A stretch of DNA of 64,000 bases, from assembly GCA_024233935.1 (NCBI GenBank), contig JACKOY010000022.1, positions 1 through 64,000 on the forward strand, written 5' to 3'. Every line of letters starts with the position of its first letter. Position 1 is the first letter of the stretch. The notes under the pieces were generated by a model, which worked only from the letters and a program-made list of their open reading frames with translations, was not told the origin of the DNA and did not search any database. Shown here piece after piece: positions 16,023 to 23,791 of the stretch. Made by a program: the position numbers and the translations under genes. Source of the DNA: Spirochaetales bacterium. GTDB lineage: Bacteria; Spirochaetota; Leptospiria; Leptospirales; Leptonemataceae.

Positions 16023-16562
16023 TCAGGCAATCGGGTCGGGACAGACGTCGCGCATACGGCAGCTTTCGCATGCGGCTCCTCGAAATACCCGGTCAAAGAG
16101 CTCCATCATGGGATCGATAAGGCCGGGGTCCCGGGTGGCCACACCGGCCTCAAAGTTGCGTCGATTGCCCGAGCGCACACCGGCTCCCGCGCCGGTCATA
16201 TTGGCAGAGCCAATATATGCTTCCAGGCCATCGATCACGATGCACTTAAAGTGCACCCGGGGACACAATCGACGATCGAAACGATCGCCCTCAAAAAGTG
16301 CCGGGAAGTCGTCAAAATGGGCCCGAAAGCGGGGCCCCGGTTCCTTTGCGTGCAGAAGGCGCACCTCGACTCCCTTCTTGACCAGTTCCGAAAGAACCCG
16401 CAAGAAAGGCACATAGGAACGGCCCCGCCGCACGTGCAGATCTTTAAGATCCGCGGTTCCAATCCACAGAAAATCCCTCGCTTCCAGGACGCTTCCCGCA
16501 AGGAATCGTTCGTAAAGTTCCTCGTTGGCGATGAACTCTGTCATGGCTTTGACTGCGGACAT
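16023..16562 (-). CDS. Phospholipase D-like (single HKD motif) protein
   Basis: This protein of about 179 residues belongs to the PLD/nuclease superfamily. The HKD motif is complete: VHFKCIVIDGLEAYIGSANM (HxK, Asp, GSxN). A supporting segment, GTADLKDLHVRRG then SELVKKGVEVRLLHAKEPGP, is typical of PLD-like half-molecules that dimerise to form the site. The C-terminus carries a cysteine cluster, CESCRMRDVCPDP, which may bind metal. Nuclease or phospholipid activity cannot be told apart. Start codons at 16619 (GTG), 16562 and 16544 are possible. The 5' end overlaps the divergent UbiA-like gene slightly. Confidence 0.7.
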   Translation of the reverse strand: MSAVKAMTEFIANEELYERFLAGSVLEARDFLWIGTADLKDLHVRRGRSYVPFLRVLSELVKKGVEVRLLHAKEPGPRFRAHFDDFPALFEGDRFDRRLCPRVHFKCIVIDGLEAYIGSANMTGAGAGVRSGNRRNFEAGVATRDPGLIDPMMELFDRVFRGAACESCRMRDVCPDPIA

Positions 16563-17457
16563 CTCAAAATCAATATCGACCGCTTCGCTGTTGCGGACCG
16601 GGTCTGAAATTCTGCGCACGCTTTCGGATCTGAGTCTGGACGTGGTGGCGGTCTGTGTTCTGGCAGGACTGTTTGCGGCCCGCCTGACGGGTTCGACCCT
16701 GGCGTCGGCCTGGGCCGTGATTCTGGGGCTGGCGGTCTGGTGTATCTACACCGCGGACCACTGGCTGGACGCCCGGCGAAACGGCGCAAGCAGCCGCCTT
16801 TCGCGCCATCGCATTCATCTGCGCTATGAGGGTGCGATTACCGTGGTCTGGATCTGCGTCTCGTTCGTTGGATCGACCACGGCCCTCTTGCTCCTGCCCG
16901 TGCCGGTGCTCCTCGGAGGCCTCGGCCTGGGAGTGCTTGCCGGGCTGCACCTAGTTTTGTGTCAAAAGACGGGCTTTCTCTGGTATCCAAAAGAGCTTGC
17001 GGTCGCGGCGCTTTTCACCGGCGGCATCTGGCTTGCGCCGCTTCTCAGCGGAAAACCAACCGTCACTGTGTGGGTCGCCTTCGGGCTTTTCGGTGCGGCG
17101 GTCTTTGCAAATCTCTTATTGTGTTCCCTGCTCGACTACGAGGTCGATGCCCGGGAGGCTCCGAATTGTCTGGCGCAGCGCTGGGGCCCGGTCACATCCC
17201 GGCGGGTGCTTATGGCGCTGGCACTTCTAGCTCCGTTCGTTGCCGCATCTTCGGGAGTCGCGTTGACCTCGGTGTCGGACCTTCTGTCGCTTCTGATTCT
17301 TGTCTTGCTTGTTGGTTTGCCGGCCTGGATTGCCCGGGATCCCGGCGAGACCACAAGACCTGGTTCGCTCACTTTACGTCGCGCCCTGGCCGACGGCGCC
17401 TTCTTGATGTGCGGCCTGCCGGTGGCTCTGGAGTTGATCCGGGGGACCTTCGTGTGA
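16543..17457 (+). CDS. UbiA-like membrane prenyltransferase-family protein
   Basis: This integral membrane protein of ~304 residues has about eight hydrophobic helices. Two Asp motifs of the UbiA type are visible: YTADHWLDARRN after the second helix and SLLDYEVDAREAPN after the fifth. UbiA proteins transfer prenyl chains onto aromatic or other acceptors using Mg-bound DxxxD motifs. The motifs here are DHWLD and DYEVD, plausible but divergent, so the family call is moderate. The start is uncertain (TTG 16525, ATG 16531 or 16543). Its stop overlaps the start of the methyltransferase gene by one base, suggesting that they act in one pathway, perhaps quinone- or lipid-like. Confidence 0.6.
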   Translation: MALTADISKSISTASLLRTGSEILRTLSDLSLDVVAVCVLAGLFAARLTGSTLASAWAVILGLAVWCIYTADHWLDARRNGASSRLSRHRIHLRYEGAITVVWICVSFVGSTTALLLLPVPVLLGGLGLGVLAGLHLVLCQKTGFLWYPKELAVAALFTGGIWLAPLLSGKPTVTVWVAFGLFGAAVFANLLLCSLLDYEVDAREAPNCLAQRWGPVTSRRVLMALALLAPFVAASSGVALTSVSDLLSLLILVLLVGLPAWIARDPGETTRPGSLTLRRALADGAFLMCGLPVALELIRGTFV

Positions 17458-18137
17458 TGCGCGCGCACCTGTCTGCGGAACGGGGCTTTGATCGTTTGGC
17501 GCCGCTCTACGACCTGGGAACTTTACCGCTCGCTTCGTACCTGCGCATGGCCCGCAGCGAGTTACTGAAGCACATCCCGGCGCCACGCTCGGTGCTCGCC
17601 ATCGGAGATGGGAGTGGGCGCGGTGTGGCCGATCTTCTGGCTCGCGGTAAGCCCGAGCGCGTCTGCCTGGTGGACATTTCCGAAGCGATGCTGGAACGGG
17701 CCCACCGACGCTGCGCCGCCATCGAAACGGGCGCGAAGATCGAATATGTGCACGCCGACATTCGCGAACTGAAATTCGACGGTTCTTTTGCTTTTGATCT
17801 GGTGCTGACCCATTTCCTTTTGGATTGCTTTGAAAATTCCCAAGTGCGAGCCATCGTAGAGCGCGTCTCGCGCGTGTGCACGCCTAATGCGCTCTGGTAC
17901 GCAAGCGATTTCTCTCAGTGTCGGGGCCTCGCGGCTCTGCCCGCGGACGCCATCGTGCGTATGCTGTACGGATTTTTTCGTGTCACGTGTGGAATCGATG
18001 CGGACCAACTTCCCGACTATGGAACGTGTTTTGAAAAGAGCGGCTGGCACGAGCTGCAGCGCCAGGAATATCTGCAGGGCTGGATCTTTGGTGCGCTCTA
18101 CGCGCGCTTGCCCTTGCGAGGCGAGACGCCGTCTTGA
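17457..18137 (+). CDS. SAM-dependent methyltransferase (class I)
   Basis: This 226-residue protein has the Rossmann SAM-binding site SVLAIGDGSGRGVADLLARG (motif I), the acidic residue after strand 2 (VCLVDISEAMLERA), VHADIRELKF and the motif IV-like FDLVLTHFLLDCFEN. The N-terminal ERGFDRLAPLYDLGTLP resembles UbiE-like enzymes. The acceptor is unknown. Coupling to the UbiA-like gene (TGATG junction) suggests methylation of a prenylated product. Its stop overlaps the polB start by four bases. Confidence 0.8.
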   Translation: MRAHLSAERGFDRLAPLYDLGTLPLASYLRMARSELLKHIPAPRSVLAIGDGSGRGVADLLARGKPERVCLVDISEAMLERAHRRCAAIETGAKIEYVHADIRELKFDGSFAFDLVLTHFLLDCFENSQVRAIVERVSRVCTPNALWYASDFSQCRGLAALPADAIVRMLYGFFRVTCGIDADQLPDYGTCFEKSGWHELQRQEYLQGWIFGALYARLPLRGETPS

Positions 18138-20467
18138 GCGCAGACCTGACCGGTGTTTTGATCACGGCCACCGCCGACGATACGGGCGGCGAGCACTGGT
18201 TGCGCTTTTTTGTGCGCCTGGAAGATGGCCGGGCGGCAGAGGTCCGCATCACAAACGCCCCGCCGGTGTTTTTTGTCCCGGCATCGAACGACGAGCTTCC
18301 GGCGCTCAACGGTCTTGTGCGCCGTAAGAACGTCGAACTCAAGAATCAAGCCGGTGATCCTCTGGAGGCGCTGTATTTTCGCGATCAGCGGGCGTTGCGG
18401 GATGGGCGCGAGGCCCTGCGACGTGGCGGCTGGCGCACCTACGAATCGGACGTGAATCCCTTTGAGCGCTATCTCATGGAACGTTTTTTGGCCGGCGGCG
18501 TTCGCATTCACGGCGAGCCCCGCATCGAACAAGAACGTCTGGTGTTTGAAAACCCGCGTTTGGAATCGGCCTCAAGTACGAGTGGGCCAACTCTACTCTC
18601 TTTTGACATTGAAACCGGCGTCAGCCACGACCTGCTGTATTCGATCGCCCTGCACTATACCGGTGGCCACGGAACAAAAGAAGAAAGGCTGGTGCTTGTA
18701 AACGGCAGGGCTGACGCCAGGAACGATAGCGTTGACTTCGCCATCCAGTACTGCCCGGGAGAGGCGGCCCTGTTGCGCGCCTTTTTAGACCAGGTGCAAC
18801 GCCTGGACCCGGATCTGCTGGTGGGCTGGAACGTCGTAAACTTCGATTTGAACTATCTGTTACGCAAGGCCGAGCAGTTGGGCGTAAGCCTGACGCTTTC
18901 GCGTACGGGCCGCAAAACGCGCATTGTGCGGCGTACCGGCATGGCCGATTACGCCGTGGTTCCGGGTCGCGTGGTGGTGGATGGTCCCCAGGCCTTACGC
19001 GCGGCGTTCTACAACTTCGAGGATTTTTCGCTCGAAGCCGTTTCCCAGGATCTGTTGGGTCGTGGCAAGCGCATCAGCACGAAGGAGAAGCGCGAAAAAA
19101 TTGCCGAGATCGAACGACTGTACCGGGAGGACATTGCGGAACTCGCGCGCTACAATCTGGAGGACTGTGTACTGGTCACAGAGATCTTTCGGGCGACCGG
19201 CCTGGTCCCGCTCCTGTTGCGAAGAAGCGCGATTTCGGGCATGTTGCTGGATCGCATCGGTCGGTCTTCGGCTGCCTTTGATTTTTTCTTTTTGCCGCGC
19301 CTGCACCGCAAGGGCTTCGCAGCGCCCGACCTGGACGACGTGGTTTACGGCAACCCGGCAATCGGTGGCTATGTCATGGAACCACGGGGGGGACTTTACA
19401 GAGACGTCATCGTGCTGGATTTTCGCAGTCTGTACCCGTCGATCATTCGCACATTTAAGATCGATCCCTATTCGCGGCTCATGTCTGCCACCAATCCCGT
19501 GCAAACTCCAACCGGGCAGAGCTTTTCGCGCACGGAGCATATCCTGCCGGAATTCATTGGCGAATTGCTGGAGAAACGCGGCCAGGCAAAGAAAGCCAAC
19601 GACCCGCATCTATCCATGGCGATCAAGATTCTGATGAACAGCTTTTATGGTGTGATGGGTTCTCCGGGCTGCCGGCACTACCATCCGGATTTGCCTTCGG
19701 CGATTACGGGAACCGGTCAGTGGCTTTTGATCGAAAGCCGCAAGCATCTCGAAGAGGGCGGTCACACGGTTCTTTACGGTGACACCGATTCGCTTTTCGT
19801 GGCGATGCCCGGGAGCGCCGCCGCCGACGTTTCCCGGCGCGGTAACGAGATGGCCGCAGATCTAAACGAATACTGGCGCGAGCGTCTGCACCGGGAATTT
19901 GATCTGGAGTCGTTTCTAACGCTTGAGTACGAAAAGCATTTTACGCGCTTCTTTCTGCCGCCAGCCCGAGGCGGTGGCGCCGCAAAAAAACGCTACGCCG
20001 GCCTGCTCAGAACCGAGGCCGGCGAAAGCCTGCACTTTGTGGGTATGGAGACGGTGCGTTCGGATTGGACGGCGCTTGCCAAAGATTTTCAGAAAGAACT
20101 CTACCGGCGTGTATTCGCGGAAGAAGACGTCGAAGAGTGGATCAAGGACCTCCTGGTCCGCCTGCGTGCCGGCGAATTTGACGGAGACGCGCTTGTGTAT
20201 CGCAAACGCCTGCGTAAAGAGCTCGAGGCTTACACAAAGAATGTCCCACAGCACGTGCGCGCCGCGCGTCTGCTCGAAAATCCAGGCAACGAAGTGCGCT
20301 ATTTTATGACCCTGCGGGGTCCCATTCCGGTAGAACTCGAACCGACCGACATCGACTATAACTATTACATTGAGCACCAGCTCAAACCCATCGCCGACAC
20401 TCTGCTCGGAGAACTGGGCCTCAGCTTTGATGGCTTCCTTCATCCGACGCAGCTGTCGCTCTTTTGA
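18134..20467 (+). CDS. polB: DNA polymerase II (family B)
   Basis: This 777-residue replicative/repair polymerase is close in length to E. coli Pol II. The exonuclease domain has SFDIETG (~156), VGWNVVNFDLNYL and YNLEDCVLV. The polymerase domain has LDFRSLYPSIIRTFKIDP (~429), MAIKILMNSFYGVMGSPG and YGDTDSLFV (~549), then AAKKRYAGL. All catalytic carboxylates are present. The start is TTG at 18134, overlapping the methyltransferase stop by four bases (TTGA). Immediately after its stop lies the left copy of the 78-bp repeat. Confidence 0.93.
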   Translation: MSADLTGVLITATADDTGGEHWLRFFVRLEDGRAAEVRITNAPPVFFVPASNDELPALNGLVRRKNVELKNQAGDPLEALYFRDQRALRDGREALRRGGWRTYESDVNPFERYLMERFLAGGVRIHGEPRIEQERLVFENPRLESASSTSGPTLLSFDIETGVSHDLLYSIALHYTGGHGTKEERLVLVNGRADARNDSVDFAIQYCPGEAALLRAFLDQVQRLDPDLLVGWNVVNFDLNYLLRKAEQLGVSLTLSRTGRKTRIVRRTGMADYAVVPGRVVVDGPQALRAAFYNFEDFSLEAVSQDLLGRGKRISTKEKREKIAEIERLYREDIAELARYNLEDCVLVTEIFRATGLVPLLLRRSAISGMLLDRIGRSSAAFDFFFLPRLHRKGFAAPDLDDVVYGNPAIGGYVMEPRGGLYRDVIVLDFRSLYPSIIRTFKIDPYSRLMSATNPVQTPTGQSFSRTEHILPEFIGELLEKRGQAKKANDPHLSMAIKILMNSFYGVMGSPGCRHYHPDLPSAITGTGQWLLIESRKHLEEGGHTVLYGDTDSLFVAMPGSAAADVSRRGNEMAADLNEYWRERLHREFDLESFLTLEYEKHFTRFFLPPARGGGAAKKRYAGLLRTEAGESLHFVGMETVRSDWTALAKDFQKELYRRVFAEEDVEEWIKDLLVRLRAGEFDGDALVYRKRLRKELEAYTKNVPQHVRAARLLENPGNEVRYFMTLRGPIPVELEPTDIDYNYYIEHQLKPIADTLLGELGLSFDGFLHPTQLSLF

Positions 20468-20520
20468 CCCGCACGTATTACGCTTGCATCGTGCCGAACC
20501 GACCGCAATCGCTTGAAACC

Positions 20521-20598
20521 CGGTCTTCACACCTGAAATTGCAGGCCGGCCAGTCGTTGGTAGAGGGCATCGCGCTCCAGGAGTTCGGCGTGGGTGCC
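20521..20598 (-). repeat. Left copy of a 78-bp perfect direct repeat (3' end of the ABC exporter gene)
   Basis: All 78 bases are identical to 44109-44186. On the minus strand this copy encodes the last 23 residues of the ABC exporter (GTHAELLERDALYQRLAGLQ, then FQV) and its stop (20527-20529), but no upstream part of that gene is present. The flanks on both sides are unrelated to those of the other copy. It lies 53 bp after the polB stop, as though the exporter gene once ended here convergently with polB. Confidence 0.9.
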
Positions 20599-20641
20599 TG
20601 TATTTTTGCTTGTGTTCTCGCGCGACCCGGCTCATTCGAGC

Positions 20642-21307
20642 ATGCTCATGTTTCTATCCAGTTTAAAAGACCAACTTTCTGCCGCTTTGGGGCCGCGTTC
20701 CTTTTTTCAGGGCTACGATTCGGAACAATCGTCACGCAGGGCCGCCCTGTCGGTTACTGTTCTTCTGATCACGGTCGCTCTGCTTCTGACGATCGCCGCC
20801 ATGTTGAGCGGGCCCGAAATCGGGCTCAGTAACGAAGAACGTGAACTCATCGCGGGGGAACTACAGGTGCCGATGACGCCGGAGCCGTCCGCCAGCAACA
20901 ACTTGCTCTTCGCCGTAAATTGGGCATTTTTGCTGGTACTCTTTGGGCTGATCCGACACGGGATAACTCGCCTTCTGGGCGAAGGTCACAGATCACTCCG
21001 GGACGCCATGACGATCACCGTGCTTTCGGTGGGGCCGATGATCGTTGGAATACTGTGCATTGGTCTCTTTTCCTACGCGTTTCCGCTGGATGTTCCCCAC
21101 CATAGCCAGGGAGCGTTTGCTGCCCGCATCATCGCGATTCTGGCAACGCTCTTCGCTCTGTGGCTCTGGGAAGGCGCGATCTGTTGGACCGGATTTCGAA
21201 TACTTTATGACCAGAACAATGGTCGTGCGGTCTTGACCTGGATAGCCCCCTATCTGCTGGTCTTCGGCGTACTGACGGCTATCTTTCTCTTCCTGCTTAC
21301 CGTTTAA
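20642..21307 (+). CDS. Yip1-like membrane protein (copy 1)
   Basis: This 221-residue protein has a cytoplasmic N-terminus (MLMFLSSLKDQL) followed by five hydrophobic stretches: LSVTVLLITVALLLTIAA, LLFAVNWAFLLVLFGLI, ITVLSVGPMIVGILCIGLF, IIAILATLFALWLWEGAI and LLVFGVLTAIFLFLLTV. The topology and the ending RAVLTWIAPYLLV match the facing gene 21304-21969 (RRAVLTWITPTLAL), so the two are paralogues. Resemblance to Yip1-type proteins is moderate. An earlier ATG at 20594 lies inside the 78-bp repeat and is disregarded. It overlaps its paralogue tail to tail by four bases. Confidence 0.6.
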   Translation: MLMFLSSLKDQLSAALGPRSFFQGYDSEQSSRRAALSVTVLLITVALLLTIAAMLSGPEIGLSNEERELIAGELQVPMTPEPSASNNLLFAVNWAFLLVLFGLIRHGITRLLGEGHRSLRDAMTITVLSVGPMIVGILCIGLFSYAFPLDVPHHSQGAFAARIIAILATLFALWLWEGAICWTGFRILYDQNNGRAVLTWIAPYLLVFGVLTAIFLFLLTV

Positions 21308-21969
21308 CTTCCGCCACCGGCCGCGGGAACGCCCGTTGCTGGACCCAGCGAAGCGAATGTCAACAGGATCAGAAGCGCCACCAGGATCAGCGCAAGCGTG
21401 GGTGTGATCCAGGTCAGGACCGCTCGTCTTTTCGTCTGCCCGAAACGTTCCTGGAATCCGATTACACAGGCTCGACACTCAATGCCAAGGCCAACCAAAA
21501 GGACGAGACTGTGCAGCAGGACCCGCACAACCAGGGCGATTCCATCAGGTGCATGCAGGCTGTACGGAATCACATTGTTGATCATAATGAGCACGGCACC
21601 CACAACCATGAATGGCAATCCCGCATAGACGGAAATCGTCAGCGTCGCGCTGTATGTACGATCGTTGCCTCCGAGCAGCATAAGCGCCAGAAATCGAAAC
21701 GCCGAAAAAATGATAAAGTAGCCGGCCCAATAGATGGGAAAAAACAGGCGCTGCGATGGGCCCTCATTGTAAAGAACCGCGGCGGCGCCGGGCGGATCGG
21801 ACGGACCAAGAATCGCAGTCAGATAGACCGCCAGTGTACAGAGACCCATCAGTATTCCGGCCTGTAAAAACATCAGCGGCAGTTCGGGCAGGTTTCCGAC
21901 AACGAACTGCCCTTGCGGCCGTAGCGCCTTCAGGATTGCATTCCGGATATTCAGCCAGAGTTCGCTCAT
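21304..21969 (-). CDS. Yip1-like membrane protein (copy 2)
   Basis: This 221-residue membrane protein has an N-terminal amphipathic part (MSELWLNIRNAILKALRPQGQF) and five hydrophobic segments, including LMFLQAGILMGLCTLAVYL, IYWAGYFIIFSAFRFLALMLL, GLPFMVVGAVLIMINNVIPY, LLHSLVLLVGLGIECRA and LALILVALLILLTFASL. It is a paralogue of the convergent gene 20642-21307. The start overlaps the end of the TPR lipoprotein gene by four bases (ATGA-type junction), so it is cotranscribed with the two TPR genes. Function is unknown; Yip1-like proteins in bacteria are uncharacterised membrane organisers. Confidence 0.6.
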   Translation of the reverse strand: MSELWLNIRNAILKALRPQGQFVVGNLPELPLMFLQAGILMGLCTLAVYLTAILGPSDPPGAAAVLYNEGPSQRLFFPIYWAGYFIIFSAFRFLALMLLGGNDRTYSATLTISVYAGLPFMVVGAVLIMINNVIPYSLHAPDGIALVVRVLLHSLVLLVGLGIECRACVIGFQERFGQTKRRAVLTWITPTLALILVALLILLTFASLGPATGVPAAGGGS

Positions 21970-22691
21970 GGTCCTCCCGGGTCGACCTGCTCGCGCTCGC
22001 TTCCCGATTCAGTTTGATTCTCGCTACCGAACATGATGCCCATGCGCTGGCCTTCCGCGAGCACACGTTCTTGTAGTTCCGGGGAGCGGGCAAGCGCGTT
22101 GGCAATGAGCATTTGCGTACTTGCGTCTTCCTGGAGCCGGGCACGCGCGTAGATTTCGGCCAGCCGCATGTGGATTAAAGCCAGCTTCTGACCATAGGCC
22201 GCCCCGGCGCTGAACGCCGCCATCGCCTGATCATTTTCGCCCCGGTCCTGATGCAGCAATCCCTTGATATACCAGGCTTCTATATTTCCGCTATCGCGGC
22301 GAACCACTTCGTTAATATTTTCTAGTGCTTCGTCCTGCTTGCCTTCGATGAGGCGCTGCGTTTTTGACAGCCACAGCAGTGTATTCAGGTTGTACGGGTC
22401 CTCACTGTAGGCTTCTTCGAAGAATCGCTCGGCGCTGGCGTGGTCGTTGTTATAATAGTAGATCTTCCCCAGCATTACCCTGGCGTTTATGAAGCCGGGG
22501 TATTCGTCGAGGACCCCTTCAAGGATCGGGCGAGCGGCGTTGTAGTTCTGCCGATTGAAGAGCTGCAGCGCATTCTCATATCTCGCCAGCGCCTCCGCGT
22601 CGGGTTCAGAACACGCCGCGGTGATAAAAACAAGACAACCCACCAGGGCGCGCCGACCAGATGATTTAAGTACCCCGAACAAGGGAGCCAC
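21966..22691 (-). CDS. TPR-repeat lipoprotein
   Basis: This 241-residue protein has an N-terminal signal ending in the lipobox ITAAC (Cys27), so it is probably lipidated. Tetratricopeptide repeats follow: ALARYENALQLFNRQNYNAA, ARVMLGKIYYYNNDHASAER, NTLLWLSKTQRLIEGKQDEA, IEAWYIKGLLHQDRGENDQA and a looser one around ALIHMRLAEIYARARLQEDA. TPRs mediate protein-protein contacts, here on the periplasmic side. It starts one base after the upstream TPR gene ends; the two genes are a tight unit and probably partners. Confidence 0.75.
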   Translation of the reverse strand: MAPLFGVLKSSGRRALVGCLVFITAACSEPDAEALARYENALQLFNRQNYNAARPILEGVLDEYPGFINARVMLGKIYYYNNDHASAERFFEEAYSEDPYNLNTLLWLSKTQRLIEGKQDEALENINEVVRRDSGNIEAWYIKGLLHQDRGENDQAMAAFSAGAAYGQKLALIHMRLAEIYARARLQEDASTQMLIANALARSPELQERVLAEGQRMGIMFGSENQTESGSEREQVDPGGP

Positions 22692-23549
22692 CTATTCTCC
22701 CAATTCCGACAGGCGATTGCGAGCGTCTTCTCGCGGGCGCGTCAGATCCGCCGGCGACACACGCAGAAAGGTCTCCAGGTTTTCACGCGCCGCGTCCACC
22801 TTGTCCTGGGCCAGTTGGACCAGCGCAATATTGTAGTAGGCGAAAAAGTAGTCGGGCTTCAATTCGATCGCCCGTTGATAGCTTTGCTCAGCGCCTGCGG
22901 GATCACCCTGTCGCTGTTTGACGACACCCAGGTTGTAATGCGGGAGATGGTAGTTTGCGTTCAGCCGGATAGAGGCTTCGAAGTGTTCGCGGGCCCGGGC
23001 GTAGTCCTGTCGTTGCAGGTAGACCACTCCCAGGTGGTTTTCGATCTCATGGTTCGGCTGGGCGGCAAGGGCACGCTGGAAGGCAGTTTCGGCCTGGTCC
23101 AACTCCCCGCTGCCAAGATAGAGAGTGCCGAGCTGCGCCCAGGCGTCAAAGAATCCCGGTTCGAGCCGCGTGGCGTGGAGAAAACTCTGGACCGCCGCGG
23201 TTCGATTTCCTGCCTGCAATTGAGCGAGGCCGAGGTTGTAGTGATAGAGGGGAGCTTCCGTGCGTAGTTCAATAGCGCGCTCGAACATGGCTATCGCCTC
23301 TCTGCCTCTTTGCATCTGCAGGTAGCACATGCCGACGTTATTCGCGTATTCCGGATTCTCGGGGCTGCGCCGAGCGGCCTGCTGGAATTGGTCCAGCGCC
23401 GCCACGAAATTGCCCTGGCTGTAGTATCGAATTCCTCGCTGATTCAATGCATCCACGCCTGCGTCCTGGGCCGTTGCAGGAACCGCTACGCCGATTGTCA
23501 CGCACAGTAGAATAATCGGGGTGAAACCCGTTCGCATTGAATGTGACAT
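22692..23549 (-). CDS. Periplasmic TPR-repeat protein
   Basis: This protein of about 285 residues has a signal peptide (MRTGFTPIILLCVTIGVAVPATAQ) and seven or so TPR units covering nearly all the mature part: GIRYYSQGNFVAALDQFQQA, YANNVGMCYLQMQRGREAIA, LYHYNLGLAQLQAGNRTAAV, AWAQLGTLYLGSGELDQAET, IENHLGVVYLQRQDYARARE, PHYNLGVVKQRQGDPAGAEQ and AYYNIALVQLAQDKVDAARE. The start at 23549 is chosen for GAGAG five bases upstream; 23573 and 23537 are alternatives. It probably acts as a scaffold with the adjacent TPR lipoprotein. It is divergent from the giant gene, with a 242-bp AT-richer spacer that likely holds both promoters. Confidence 0.75.
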   Translation of the reverse strand: MSHSMRTGFTPIILLCVTIGVAVPATAQDAGVDALNQRGIRYYSQGNFVAALDQFQQAARRSPENPEYANNVGMCYLQMQRGREAIAMFERAIELRTEAPLYHYNLGLAQLQAGNRTAAVQSFLHATRLEPGFFDAWAQLGTLYLGSGELDQAETAFQRALAAQPNHEIENHLGVVYLQRQDYARAREHFEASIRLNANYHLPHYNLGVVKQRQGDPAGAEQSYQRAIELKPDYFFAYYNIALVQLAQDKVDAARENLETFLRVSPADLTRPREDARNRLSELGE

Positions 23550-23791
23550 AATGACTCTCATTACCCTTCCCAACCGACTGGGGAGTGTCTATGGCACCAT
23601 TCATAGACTGCAAGACATTTCAAAGCGGGGGGCCTAAATACTAAAAAACGTTGCGAATTCAGCCCCGAAAACGGAAAATCGACGCGTCGCGGAGTGCCCG
23701 ACCTCAAAAAATATAAAAAACATGCAATTTTGTACGCAAAACCTGGGCCTTCGCCGGTTCCCCGGCATACCGCGAACGAGTGAGAAGAGCC

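Noticed and set aside
16959..17456. N-terminal extension of the methyltransferase frame across the UbiA-like gene
   Set aside because: It overlaps a membrane-protein reading frame and encodes no hydrophobic or domain-like sequence. ATG 17457 gives a normal methyltransferase.
20464..20832. 122-codon plus-strand frame covering the left 78-bp repeat
   Set aside because: It overlaps the Yip1-like gene in another frame and consists partly of the antisense of the exporter fragment.
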